DNA of 64,000 nucleotides, taken from JACJVV01 sp964581515. Lineage in GTDB: Archaea > Nanobdellota > Nanobdellia > Woesearchaeales > JACJVV01. Positions within the stretch are counted from its first letter, which is position 1; each line of letters begins with the position of its first letter. The notes under the pieces were generated by a model. It was not told the origin of the DNA and ran no database searches. It saw nothing but the letters and a program-made list of their open reading frames with translations. The translations under genes and the position numbers were made by a program. The DNA lies in contig CAZOOV010000007.1 of assembly GCA_964581515.1 (NCBI GenBank), positions 62,001 through 126,000 of the forward strand, given 5' to 3'. Shown here piece after piece: positions 53,198-62,150 of the stretch.

Positions 53198-54658
53198 ATG
53201 AATAGAAATATGGCAAAAGAAGATATAGTTGAGATCAAAAACAGGAAAGAAGCAATATTCAATAATTACAGGTATAAAAAAGTAAGGGATATGTATTATG
53301 TCACGACAGATGATGGATCATGGGCTCTGATGAGTGAGAGGGATTTTGATGATTTCCAGAACAAAAACATGACTGAAAGCCTTTTCAAACTTCTTGAGAA
53401 TACAGGCATACTTATCACAGATAAGAGCGAGAGAGAATTGATCAGCCGCATGCGAAAGAAATACAATTTCCTTGATCAGGGAACTTCGCTGCATATAGTC
53501 GTGCCAACATTAAGATGCAATATGACCTGCCTGTACTGCCAGGCAAGCTCTGTAGACACAAGCTGTGAAGGACATGATATGGATGAAGAGACTGCAAGAA
53601 AGACTGTTGATTTCATATTCCAGAGCCCTTCCAAGACAATCACTATAGAATTTCAGGGAGGAGAACCTTTGCTTAATTTTGAGATAATAAAATATATCAC
53701 AGGATATGCAAAAGAATCCAATAAGAAACACCAAAAAGATCTTGTCCTTGTCATTGTTACAAATCTTAATGCAATTGACGATGAGAAGCTTCAATTCCTT
53801 CTTGACAATGATATTAAGATATGCACTAGCCTTGATGGGCCAGAAGAGATACATGACCACAACAGACCATTAGGAGGAGGAGGAGGAAGCTACAGCAACG
53901 TCATAAAATGGAGCAAGAAGATAAACGAGGAATACAAGAAAAGAGGGATAAATGATAAGCCAGGTGCATTGATAACTGTGACGCAGAAAGCACTGCAGAG
54001 TCCAAAAGAAGTCGTCGACGAATATATCAATAATGGTTATGATACAATACATCTCAGATTCCTCAGCAGCCTTGGCTGTGCAACAAAAGCATGGAAGAAC
54101 ATAGGGTATAAACCTGAAGAGTTCATAGATTTCTGGAAGACTGCAATGGAATATATATTTGAGCAGAACAAGAAAGGAGTACTGATAAGGGAAAGGATGG
54201 CAATGATCATGCTCAGGAAAATATTAGGACAAGGTCCTGATCAGGATTACCTTGACCTGCGAAGCCCATGCGGTGCTGCTATAGGACAACTGCTCTATAA
54301 TCATGATGGAAGCATATTCACATGCGATGAAGGAAGGATGGTAAAGGGAGATATATTCAAGATAGGGGATGTTGATATGAAATATCCTGAAGTTCTGACA
54401 TCAAACAAGACATGTGCCATTGTTGCAAGCTCTGTGAATGACTGCTTCATCTGCGATGACTGCGTATACAAGCCATATTGCGGATTATGTCCTGTCTGCA
54501 ATTATTTTGAACAGGGAAGTATCATCGCAAAAGTGCCTGAAACACCAAGATGCAAGATATACATGGCACAATTCGACTATATTGTCGATAAATACTTCTT
54601 CGACGATGAATGTAAGGCAATACTTGACAAATGGATAAAGACAGGAAAAAACATATAA
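53198..54658 (+). CDS. hxsB: Radical SAM/SPASM maturase, HxsB-like
   Basis: Protein of 486 residues that should modify His-Xaa-Ser precursor peptides. The radical SAM motif CNMTCLYC (Cys 107, 111, 114) sits in LHIVVPTLRCNMTCLYCQ, and IEFQGGEPLLNF holds the GGEP motif. TSLDGPEEIHDHNRP and SPCGAAIGQLLYNHDGSIFTCDEGRM match the HxsB family closely. The SPASM-like end (FICDDCVYKPYCGLCPVCNYFEQG, then RCKIY) binds auxiliary Fe-S clusters. No separate HxsC is seen in the window. Precursor genes follow after a spacer with two hairpins. Confidence 0.88.
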   Translation: MNRNMAKEDIVEIKNRKEAIFNNYRYKKVRDMYYVTTDDGSWALMSERDFDDFQNKNMTESLFKLLENTGILITDKSERELISRMRKKYNFLDQGTSLHIVVPTLRCNMTCLYCQASSVDTSCEGHDMDEETARKTVDFIFQSPSKTITIEFQGGEPLLNFEIIKYITGYAKESNKKHQKDLVLVIVTNLNAIDDEKLQFLLDNDIKICTSLDGPEEIHDHNRPLGGGGGSYSNVIKWSKKINEEYKKRGINDKPGALITVTQKALQSPKEVVDEYINNGYDTIHLRFLSSLGCATKAWKNIGYKPEEFIDFWKTAMEYIFEQNKKGVLIRERMAMIMLRKILGQGPDQDYLDLRSPCGAAIGQLLYNHDGSIFTCDEGRMVKGDIFKIGDVDMKYPEVLTSNKTCAIVASSVNDCFICDDCVYKPYCGLCPVCNYFEQGSIIAKVPETPRCKIYMAQFDYIVDKYFFDDECKAILDKWIKTGKNI

Positions 54659-54663
54659 ATAAT

Positions 54664-54732
54664 AAAAATGTATTAGGAATTTATAATAAAAATACATTTT
54701 TAAACTTGAAAATTAATTAACGCGATTTTCAA
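54664..54732. promoter_or_regulatory. Two hairpins between hxsB and the precursor genes
   Basis: AAAAATGTATT (54664-54674) pairs perfectly with AATACATTTTT (54691-54701). TTGAAAAT (54706-54713) pairs with ATTTTCAA (54725-54732). They may terminate the maturase transcript or set the ratio of maturase to precursor. Confidence 0.45.
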
Positions 54733-54767
54733 ATAAATAAAATAGTGATTGATAATATCAGACTAAA

Positions 54768-55151
54768 ATGCCAGAAAAAAAAAAGAGGTTGCCTGAAATA
54801 AAGAAAGTCTTGAATGCGTTTCTAGTAGGTGAAGAAGGCAATATCTCAAAGAGTAATCTATTGAAATGCGGAATGATAATTGGAGCTCTCTCTTTAGGAC
54901 CACTAGCAAAGCTTGCTTCTGCACATAATAATGTTGTTGTAACTTATCCTGATCCTGCAGGAACAGACATAGTAAAGGCAACACATACAAGCCATTCTAG
55001 TCATGGATCACATGGGAGCCATGGAAGTCATGGGAGTCATGGAAGTCATGGAAGTCATAATAACAGCCATGTGAATGGGTGTCATTCAAGCCATGGAAGC
55101 CATATGAATGGAACTCATTCAAGCGGGAAACCGTGCCATTGCAATAGTTAA
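54768..55151 (+). CDS. hxsA: His-Xaa-Ser repeat precursor peptide 1 (HxsA-like)
   Basis: Protein of 127 residues. A basic, conserved leader (KKKRLPEIKKVLNAFLVGEEGNISKSNLLKCG) is followed by a hydrophobic stretch, MIIGALSLGPLAKLASA. The core is made of repeated Ser-His-Gly triplets from about residue 75, read as His-Xaa-Ser with Xaa mostly Gly. The last 30 residues add HSSHGSHMNGTHSSG and end PCHCNS. The hydrophobic part could be a signal peptide or a prepilin-like segment cleaved after KCG by the A24 protease (inference). It is expected to be modified by HxsB and exported. Confidence 0.82.
   Translation: MPEKKKRLPEIKKVLNAFLVGEEGNISKSNLLKCGMIIGALSLGPLAKLASAHNNVVVTYPDPAGTDIVKATHTSHSSHGSHGSHGSHGSHGSHGSHNNSHVNGCHSSHGSHMNGTHSSGKPCHCNS
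55010..55060 (+). repeat. (Ser-His-Gly)n coding repeats of precursor 1
   Basis: About six 9-bp-related units AGYCATGGR encode SHG. Alternating AGT/AGC and GGA/GGG codons show that the repeat is kept at protein rather than DNA level. Confidence 0.8.
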
Positions 55152-55232
55152 TTATTTCTATTACTGCCCTTATTTTGCTTTATTAGAAAAACATATAAAT
55201 GAAAAAGATAGAGTTTATAGTATTAAGATAAA

Positions 55233-55592
55233 ATGCCAGCAAAAAAAAAGAGGTTGCCTGAAATAAAGAAAGTTCTTAATGCATTCCTATTAGGTGAAGA
55301 AGGTAACATATCAAAGAGCAATCTATTGAAATGCGGAATGATAATCGGTGCTTTATCTTTAGGGCCACTGGCAAAGCTTGCTTCAGCACATAATAATGTT
55401 GTTGTAACATATCCTGATCCTCCAGGGGTAGGAGGAGTAGCAAAAGCGACACATACAAGCCATTCTAGTCATGGGTCGCATGGAAGTCATGGGTCGCATG
55501 GAAGTCATGGAAGTCATGGAAGTCATGGAAGCCATAATAATAGTCATGTTAACGGATGTACAAAGAACGCAAATAATAAATGTAATTGCTAA
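55233..55592 (+). CDS. His-Xaa-Ser repeat precursor peptide 2 (HxsA-like)
   Basis: Tandem paralogue of 119 residues. Residues 1-60 are almost identical to precursor 1, although many third codon positions differ, which shows selection on the peptide. It has one more SHG unit, and a different short tail (CTKNANNKCNC) replaces the second His-rich block. Its own TATA-like CATATAAAT (55192-55200) suggests separate expression. Two products with different tails could be structural partners or successive versions of one modified peptide (inference). Confidence 0.82.
   Translation: MPAKKKRLPEIKKVLNAFLLGEEGNISKSNLLKCGMIIGALSLGPLAKLASAHNNVVVTYPDPPGVGGVAKATHTSHSSHGSHGSHGSHGSHGSHGSHGSHNNSHVNGCTKNANNKCNC
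55461..55540 (+). repeat. (Ser-His-Gly)n coding repeats of precursor 2
   Basis: About seven SHG-encoding units, followed by SHNNSHVNGC as in precursor 1. Confidence 0.8.
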
Positions 55593-55641
55593 TTATCTAT
55601 CCTTATATTCTAAAATAATAAAACTTTTTTCAATAATGTTT

Positions 55642-56919
55642 CTAAGAAAAGTTCATAGAAAGATATCCTTCACAGACATTCTTTGCAATAGCTGATTTGA
55701 GATTATCACATACAGACATATCATTTGTAGATTCTGCTATCCCCTTGTAGCATTTCCCAAGAACAAATGGAGATATTATATTTTTGCACATATCCAAGTC
55801 AGTATTCTGCTTTGCTAGATAAAGATAGCATTGTTGTGATTTGTCAAGACCATAAGCACTTACATTTGATGAATATATAAGATCACATTCTGAAGTAGTC
55901 TTGATATCTGAAAATTCTTGCCAAGGATCCACTTCCACAGGGAGTGTATTTACATCCTCATCAAGAAGCTCATAATCAGGAAGCTTCTTCTCACATTCTG
56001 ATTTATACAAACTATTTTCTGTCTTATCACAACCAGGCTCAAGAACAATACCATATCCTGGAATCTCCTTTGGAACATGCAATAATGTGCGCATAGCACA
56101 TTCAAGACCACGCTCAGTCTCACCATAGTATTCTTCACATATAGATGTGTCTGTGTTAACGAATGCCACATATTTAATGCAATCCTCTACAATATAATTT
56201 TCTTTGCTCAGATTGAATACACCTATCAGATCATTACAGAATCTTATATTCTCCTTTTTCATATCCACCCTTGACCTTGCAATCCATATATCAAAATCAT
56301 AGCTTGCCATTTCTTGACATTCTGACTTAAGTTCAGGTCTGGAACTTATGCATAAGCATCTGCCTGGGTTTGATTCGACAAGAGCAGTTAATAATGCTAA
56401 CCTATCCTCTTCTCCCTTGACAGATGGAAACATGTCATCTTCCTTCATTGATGCTGAAGGATTAAATCTAATATCATCAAAGCTTACTGCAGAAGTTTTT
56501 ATAGAATCACATTGATCATCAGACCTATGCAAGTATTCCCTTATGCATTGTTCTTGGCTCTCACTGTCTTTTTTCATACTACAATTCATATTATCAAACC
56601 CAATATCAAGAGGAATAGATTTTGTAACAAGACTTTTAATCTGGGTCTTGCACATATCATTGAAATCCTTGCTACTGGAGTCACATATTGTCAATAATTC
56701 AGTCAAGATAGTACTGCGAACACCTGCATAATCCAGTTCAGGCGGTGCAATCTCAATTAGCTCTTCAGAATCATCAATACCAGTATCATCAGTGAGAGTA
56801 ATATTATCAAGAGTATTGTTTTGAGAAAAATTTATCTTCAGTATAGGTGCCAATGCAATAAGAATTGCAATAATAAAAATAGCTATACCCACCCCTTTTA
56901 TCATATGCACTTTTTCCAT
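55642..56919 (-). CDS. Single-pass membrane protein with Cys-repeat exterior
   Basis: Protein of 425 residues. One membrane helix at about 7-27 (GVGIAIFIIAILIALAPIL) is followed by an exported domain with about 24 Cys. Paired-Cys repeats such as DLDMCKNIISPFVLGKCYKGIA and DMSVCDNLKSAIAKNVCEGYL recur toward the end. The ATG at 56919 is chosen because the divergent TATA region (56951-56960) leaves no room for a leader at the ATG at 56937. It is similar in plan to the protein at 39603. It may be a surface partner of the neighbouring modified peptides (inference). Confidence 0.65.
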   Translation of the reverse strand: MEKVHMIKGVGIAIFIIAILIALAPILKINFSQNNTLDNITLTDDTGIDDSEELIEIAPPELDYAGVRSTILTELLTICDSSSKDFNDMCKTQIKSLVTKSIPLDIGFDNMNCSMKKDSESQEQCIREYLHRSDDQCDSIKTSAVSFDDIRFNPSASMKEDDMFPSVKGEEDRLALLTALVESNPGRCLCISSRPELKSECQEMASYDFDIWIARSRVDMKKENIRFCNDLIGVFNLSKENYIVEDCIKYVAFVNTDTSICEEYYGETERGLECAMRTLLHVPKEIPGYGIVLEPGCDKTENSLYKSECEKKLPDYELLDEDVNTLPVEVDPWQEFSDIKTTSECDLIYSSNVSAYGLDKSQQCYLYLAKQNTDLDMCKNIISPFVLGKCYKGIAESTNDMSVCDNLKSAIAKNVCEGYLSMNFS

Positions 56920-56950
56920 TTTTATAATATATGGCATTCTATAATATAAT

Positions 56951-56960
56951 TATTTATAAA
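56951..56960. promoter_or_regulatory. Shared divergent TATA region
   Basis: TATTTATAAA is nearly symmetric and lies about 30 bp from the ATGs at 56919 (-) and 56988 (+), so it can serve both genes. Confidence 0.45.
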
Positions 56961-56987
56961 TCTTTTTACATACTATCAGGTTGTAAA

Positions 56988-58385
56988 ATGAAAAGGATTC
57001 TTCTCATAAATCCAGACTATGAAACAAACAAGAAATGCCACATAGATAAAAAGAACTATTCACGTTATCCATCTATTGGCCTAGGTTATATAGCAGCTGT
57101 GCTAGAAAAAGAAGGGCATCATGTAAAATATCTTGATATGGTCGCTTTCAAAATAACGTTAGCAAATCTTGAGAGGATGCTCTCAAAAGGGAGATTCTCT
57201 GATTATGATTATATTGGAATGACTGCTACGACACCCATAATAAAGACAGCACATAAGATAGCTGCATTGTTCAAGAAATATGTTGATGGAGTGGAAATAA
57301 TTGTTGGAGGAGTGCATGCAGCCACACTTCCGCAGGAAGTTCTTGCTGATAAGAATATTGATTATGTAATAAGAGGAGACGGCGAGCTTATAATGAAAGA
57401 GATTGTTAATGGGATGGCAAAGAATAAAATTTTAGGTGTTTCTTATAGGGATAAAAAAGGTAAAGTAATGAATAACAAACTTGGCCCTATGATTGATGAT
57501 TTAGATGACCTTCCATTCCCCGCGTACCACTTAATGCCTATACATAAATATTATCCCTCCCCTGGTTCATATAAGAGACTGCCTGCAATATCTATGATAG
57601 TAACAAGAGGGTGCCACGGCAGATGTACTTTTTGCAACCCATGGACACAAGGAAAAGTCAGATCACATTCTGCGAGAAGGATTGTTGATGAAATCAAATA
57701 CTTGATTAAGAATTATGGGATAAAAGAAGTAGGTTTCTTTGATGACTACTTCACTGCAGACAAGAAAAATATCAATGAATTCTGCAATATGATTATCAAA
57801 GAAAGAGTTGATGTAACATGGTCTTGTTTTACGAGAGTCAATTGTGTAGAGAAAAGACTTTTTAGGATGATGAAAAAAGCAGGATGCCATAGTGTGCTTT
57901 TTGGCATAGAGTCTGGCAGTCAAGAACTGCTCAACAAAATGAAGAAAGGGACAACAATAGAACAAGCAAAGAATGCTGTTAAGATATGTAAAAAACTAGG
58001 TCTACAGACAAGAGCAAGCTATATGTTTGGCGTAATCGGTGAGACAAGAAGAACGCTTAAGATGACCATGAAGCTTGCTTTTGAGCTTGATACGGATCAT
58101 GCGATCTTTTCCATAATGACCCCTTACCCAGGAACAGAAGTATGGAAAGAGGCAAAAGATAACGGATGGATTGCTAATGAAGATTATAATGATTATATAG
58201 GTGAATTTGTGACATTGGGTCTTCCAAGCGTTAGTATGGAAGAAGTTCAGAGCGCATATGACCAAGCATATAGAAAATATTACCTAAGACCAAAAATAAT
58301 ATTAAGGAATCTGCTCAGGATGAACAATAGATATACATTCAAACAAAATCTTGATGGTATAAAAGGATTAATCTTTAATAAATAA
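56988..58385 (+). CDS. B12-binding-domain radical SAM protein
   Basis: Protein of 465 residues. The N-terminal cobalamin-binding Rossmann domain (about 1-150) includes SIGLGYIAAVLEKEGHHV and IIVGGVHAATLPQEVL. The radical SAM motif CHGRCTFC (Cys 209, 213, 216) follows TRGC, with FFDDYFTADKKNI and YMFGVIGET typical of the BchE-like class. Such enzymes methylate or rearrange carbon centres. The start at 56988 is preferred because it begins the canonical KRILLINPDYE strand. It lies 1.4 kb after the HXS precursors and could act on them or on lipids or other metabolites; the target is unknown. Confidence 0.9.
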   Translation: MKRILLINPDYETNKKCHIDKKNYSRYPSIGLGYIAAVLEKEGHHVKYLDMVAFKITLANLERMLSKGRFSDYDYIGMTATTPIIKTAHKIAALFKKYVDGVEIIVGGVHAATLPQEVLADKNIDYVIRGDGELIMKEIVNGMAKNKILGVSYRDKKGKVMNNKLGPMIDDLDDLPFPAYHLMPIHKYYPSPGSYKRLPAISMIVTRGCHGRCTFCNPWTQGKVRSHSARRIVDEIKYLIKNYGIKEVGFFDDYFTADKKNINEFCNMIIKERVDVTWSCFTRVNCVEKRLFRMMKKAGCHSVLFGIESGSQELLNKMKKGTTIEQAKNAVKICKKLGLQTRASYMFGVIGETRRTLKMTMKLAFELDTDHAIFSIMTPYPGTEVWKEAKDNGWIANEDYNDYIGEFVTLGLPSVSMEEVQSAYDQAYRKYYLRPKIILRNLLRMNNRYTFKQNLDGIKGLIFNK

Positions 58386-58415
58386 TCTGTTAGATTAAAT
58401 AGATTAGAAATAACA

Positions 58416-60458
58416 ATGTCTGAATCAAAACTTGAAAAACTCAAAGATAAGAAAATTGCCTTAGTGATGCCACCAGCACCATCTTATGGTGAGAATTTCT
58501 CATGGTTAGACTATCCTAGCCTTATTTTCATAGAAAACCATCTTAGAAAAAATGGCCTTAAGTCTAATATGATAGATTTACATTTTAAATTTATCATGAG
58601 GATGCTAAACGATAAGAGTATAAAGGAAGATGCTAATAGGACAAAAGCAGAAATGAAAGAACTTCTAAAAGAAAAGAATCTACTCAAAGATAAGATAGAA
58701 TACTATCTCCATATATTTCACCATCTCAACTGGCTTAAAAAAGTTAATAAAGAAATGGACCTAAATGGAGTGAAGAATATATATGAACTAGCACAGAAAA
58801 ATCCATTTCTCAAAGATAATTCATTGTATTTTCTTATATCAGATTATGACATATTTAGAAAGAAACATGGACTAAATAATGATAGGCATTTCCTTGAAGG
58901 TATTGAAGAAGAGTTCATTAAATGGCTAGAAAAAGCGCTTGAGGAGATAATCGAAGATAAAAACCTAGTGAAGTATGATTTTATAGGTATTACTGTACCT
59001 TCTCTTGTGCATTTTCCTTATGCAATGCTGCTATCGAGACTCATAAAACAGAAGAGCGACTGTGTTATTGTTATGGGAGGACCTGCAATAATATTGACAG
59101 CTGATGAAGAGTTAAAAGCTTTACAACAAAAAGGATTTTTTGATGAATTTGTTAAATTAGGAGGAGAAAAGCAATTCCTCAAAATATTGAAGGAGAGATC
59201 AGACATTGAAGTTGATGATAAAGAATCTTCTGATTTATCTACCAATATCAATGAGCAGGTACTTATGTATCCTACTGAAACACAGATAAAGAAGAAAGAA
59301 GCAAAACTTTCAATAAACTTTGGATGCTACTGGAATAAATGCAGTTTCTGTGATTTTTGCAACCTTTATGATAAATTCCAGATAAAGAAAGTTGACATCC
59401 TAATTGATGAGATGGAGCATCTCAACAAAGAATATGGGATGGATAGTTTCATGCTAAATACTGAATCACTTGTACCAGAATATGCAAAAAAACTTTCATT
59501 AAAGATAATTAAAAGAGGATTGAAAATTAAATGGCATCCTATTTTCATGAGAGTCGACAAAAAATTCACGATAGAGATTTTCAAGACAATGAAAAAAAGC
59601 GGATGTGAATTGTCCAAAACAAGCATAGGAGTTGAATCTTTCTGCAATGAGGCTTTGGAATTCCTCAACAAACCATACAAGAAAGAAGATATAGTCTTAT
59701 TTTTTGAGACAGCAAGGAAAGCAGGATTGGTTTTTGGCCAACTGAATATGATAATAGATACACCAGGTACCACATTAGTAGAGTCTTATGAAGGCGTAAA
59801 GATAATGAAAGAATATATTGATGTATTATCGGACTATGCATGTTCCAGATTACATCTCACAGCATCTTCGCCAATATGTAAGGATTATAAACAAAATCTG
59901 ATAACACCTATTTATGAAATGGAAAAAAACGAAGAGGATTACAGTAAAAGATTCAATTTTCTCAACCATTGCGAACTATACTGCAATAGGATATCTTTCA
60001 AAAATTCAGCAACAATTGATAAGGAAATGTTCAAGAAACTAGAGATGGAATATGAGAAGCTATATGATTATCTTCATCTTTTCATGCATCATCCTAAACT
60101 TGATAGGCACAAGATGATAGACTTCATGGACAATAAAAATATGAGCTTTGATCTCAAGCTTAAGATGTTTGATAATATGGAAATACTAGGTTCAATAAAA
60201 AAAAGCGGAGACAAGCACAATCAAGGATTCATTGTCCCTAAAATAGATTTTTTTGTCACAGGATCATTCCTTAGAGGGCATAAGTATATTAAACATATGA
60301 AGGCAGGAGAAACTCATAAATTCTCTGAGATAATAAAGCATAATATAGAAGAAGGAGTGATAGATGATAATACCCAGGGTGTTTCCAATATGATTGATTT
60401 CTTCGCACACCTACTGTCAAGACATTACTTTGAAGATGCAGAAATCATCCCACTCTGA
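58416..60458 (+). CDS. B12-binding-like radical SAM protein with CX4CX2C motif
   Basis: Protein of 680 residues. The N-terminal cobalamin-binding-like domain (about 12-260) is enlarged by a helical insertion (about 65-185). The cluster motif is CYWNKCSFC (Cys 304, 309, 312), spaced CX4CX2C instead of CX3CX2C, with an extra Cys at 315. VESFCNEALEFLNKPY and GQLNMIIDTPGTTLVES are typical later barrel strands. A 130-residue C-terminal extension is not recognised. It follows the previous radical SAM gene by 30 bp on the same strand, so the two likely act in sequence. Its end overlaps the convergent gene by 14 bp. Confidence 0.85.
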   Translation: MSESKLEKLKDKKIALVMPPAPSYGENFSWLDYPSLIFIENHLRKNGLKSNMIDLHFKFIMRMLNDKSIKEDANRTKAEMKELLKEKNLLKDKIEYYLHIFHHLNWLKKVNKEMDLNGVKNIYELAQKNPFLKDNSLYFLISDYDIFRKKHGLNNDRHFLEGIEEEFIKWLEKALEEIIEDKNLVKYDFIGITVPSLVHFPYAMLLSRLIKQKSDCVIVMGGPAIILTADEELKALQQKGFFDEFVKLGGEKQFLKILKERSDIEVDDKESSDLSTNINEQVLMYPTETQIKKKEAKLSINFGCYWNKCSFCDFCNLYDKFQIKKVDILIDEMEHLNKEYGMDSFMLNTESLVPEYAKKLSLKIIKRGLKIKWHPIFMRVDKKFTIEIFKTMKKSGCELSKTSIGVESFCNEALEFLNKPYKKEDIVLFFETARKAGLVFGQLNMIIDTPGTTLVESYEGVKIMKEYIDVLSDYACSRLHLTASSPICKDYKQNLITPIYEMEKNEEDYSKRFNFLNHCELYCNRISFKNSATIDKEMFKKLEMEYEKLYDYLHLFMHHPKLDRHKMIDFMDNKNMSFDLKLKMFDNMEILGSIKKSGDKHNQGFIVPKIDFFVTGSFLRGHKYIKHMKAGETHKFSEIIKHNIEEGVIDDNTQGVSNMIDFFAHLLSRHYFEDAEIIPL

Positions 60459-62016
60459 ATATCTCAAAAATAAACCCTTCCCTTTCAAATATATGATATA
60501 TCTTAAGGCTTGTTGAAGAATTGATACTCTCAATGATATTGGAATGAATTCTTTGATAATAACACATATCCCTCAAGAGAAAAGTTTCAGAAAGTGTTGA
60601 TGATTCACTTAACGATAAATAAGAATCATAATCAATTATTTTTTTATCTCCTAAAAATATTTCTGGACAAGAAGATACGATAATAGATTCATCTGATAAA
60701 TTATCTGAGATGAATTTTGGAACCTGCGATTGAAGTATTAAAGCATTATTATTCATCTTATCAACATCCGAAAGGAGAGTCAGTGCCAATATAAGGATAA
60801 GTGCAATAATAGGAAGCAGAATGAGCAAAGAATAATTTGACTTGCGCAGAACTCTAATATAATCTAAACCACAGCCAATGAAGACAATTGTTGCAAAAAC
60901 CCCTGTCAATAAAAATCTGTTGTAAAGATTGTAATACTCAAGACTGAATGGAAAATAATTGAAGAGAGAATTAAGCCAGAAAAATATAATAATTGAGGCT
61001 GCTGAAAAGTAAAGCGAAAAAATCATCAGAGCTTGCTTCTTGTTCTTTCTTGATAAATATAATATACCTATAAATGTAAGAATAATAATCAGCACCAACA
61101 GAATCATATGCAGATAATTTGAAGAGAACGATGTTATGAATGAAGCAAGCTTTTGCGGTTCTATATTACTACAGCTAGTACTGCTGAATGCAAGTGTGAA
61201 CAAGATGTCTGGAATGACAAGAACTGCATATACCGCTATAGGAAGTAATGTTTTTATGAACTTTAAGATGGCAGAAAAAATAATATTTCTTTTCTTGTAT
61301 AGATATATTAAAAAAAAGACAATAGCAATAGCATAATTCTCAATCCTGAAATGTGTCATGAAAGCAAGAGAGATTATACTTAGCCAGAGAAGCGAATCCT
61401 TATTTTCCTTATAATAAAGCAATATTAATAAGATTGATAATGAGATGAAAAATACTGAAGGAACAGTATTATCAGCAGATGCAGACCAGAATATATTAAG
61501 AGGGAATAGAGTGTAAATTAATGATGAGATAATACTTATCCTAATATTATTTGTGAGTATCTTAAGGATGAAGAAGAGCATAATGGATGTCAACGAGCCC
61601 AATAATAATGAGATGTATATCGGAAGAAGATTACTAGGTCCAAACAGCTTGAAGAAAATAGATTGGAAAAAAGGCCATCCGTTGCTTTTAGAATACCATA
61701 CAATATCAATATCATCGTAAGGCAATCCCTGATTCTCTGAAAACATCTGGTCTGCTCTATGCATATACATATGTTCATCCACATAGATAAGATTCTTAGG
61801 AACAACTATTGCTGTCCTTAAGATCATGCTGAATAGTAGGATGATAAGCAGAATAAACCATGTTCTTTTGTTTATTGACCTAAAGAATTTTGATAAGTGA
61901 GGCATGTTGACATATATTAAATAAATTAAAGCTATGAAGCAGATGAGAGAGAGGATTGCATCTATCTTTCCTAATGCAAAATATGCTTCTTGTGATAATG
62001 ATTCTAGATTGAACAT
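60445..62016 (-). CDS. Membrane glycosyltransferase-like protein (GT39/PMT or ArnT type)
   Basis: Protein of 523 residues with about twelve membrane helices. The first external loop holds LIYVDEHMYMHRADQMF, an acidic DE motif of the kind used by GT-C enzymes. NGWPFFQSIFFKLFG follows, as in dolichyl-phosphate-sugar transferases. The last 90 residues form a soluble extracytoplasmic domain. It would transfer sugar from a lipid carrier to a surface protein or lipid. UppP at 2653 could recycle the carrier. It sits among radical SAM genes on the opposite strand. Confidence 0.75.
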   Translation of the reverse strand: MFNLESLSQEAYFALGKIDAILSLICFIALIYLIYVNMPHLSKFFRSINKRTWFILLIILLFSMILRTAIVVPKNLIYVDEHMYMHRADQMFSENQGLPYDDIDIVWYSKSNGWPFFQSIFFKLFGPSNLLPIYISLLLGSLTSIMLFFILKILTNNIRISIISSLIYTLFPLNIFWSASADNTVPSVFFISLSILLILLYYKENKDSLLWLSIISLAFMTHFRIENYAIAIVFFLIYLYKKRNIIFSAILKFIKTLLPIAVYAVLVIPDILFTLAFSSTSCSNIEPQKLASFITSFSSNYLHMILLVLIIILTFIGILYLSRKNKKQALMIFSLYFSAASIIIFFWLNSLFNYFPFSLEYYNLYNRFLLTGVFATIVFIGCGLDYIRVLRKSNYSLLILLPIIALILILALTLLSDVDKMNNNALILQSQVPKFISDNLSDESIIVSSCPEIFLGDKKIIDYDSYLSLSESSTLSETFLLRDMCYYQRIHSNIIESINSSTSLKIYHIFEREGFIFEIFRVG

Positions 62017-62150
62017 GCAAACTCAATTCATACTTGCTCATATATAAATAATTATGGACTCGAAAATAGCGTTTGGCTTTCATCATGTTTTTAGCAACGA
62101 CAATTTTATAAAGTTGCAAAAGCAAGAAATATGACATAGGGAGTGAACAC

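Noticed and set aside
54990..55545. Regularly repeated DNA that looks CRISPR- or minisatellite-like
   Set aside because: It reads as in-frame Ser-His-Gly codons in two similar proteins. Third positions vary and there are no spacers.
55471..55695. Alternative frame giving a Met/Glu/Val repeat protein
   Set aside because: It is the shifted reading of the SHG repeats of precursor 2, with no promoter or ribosome-binding site of its own.
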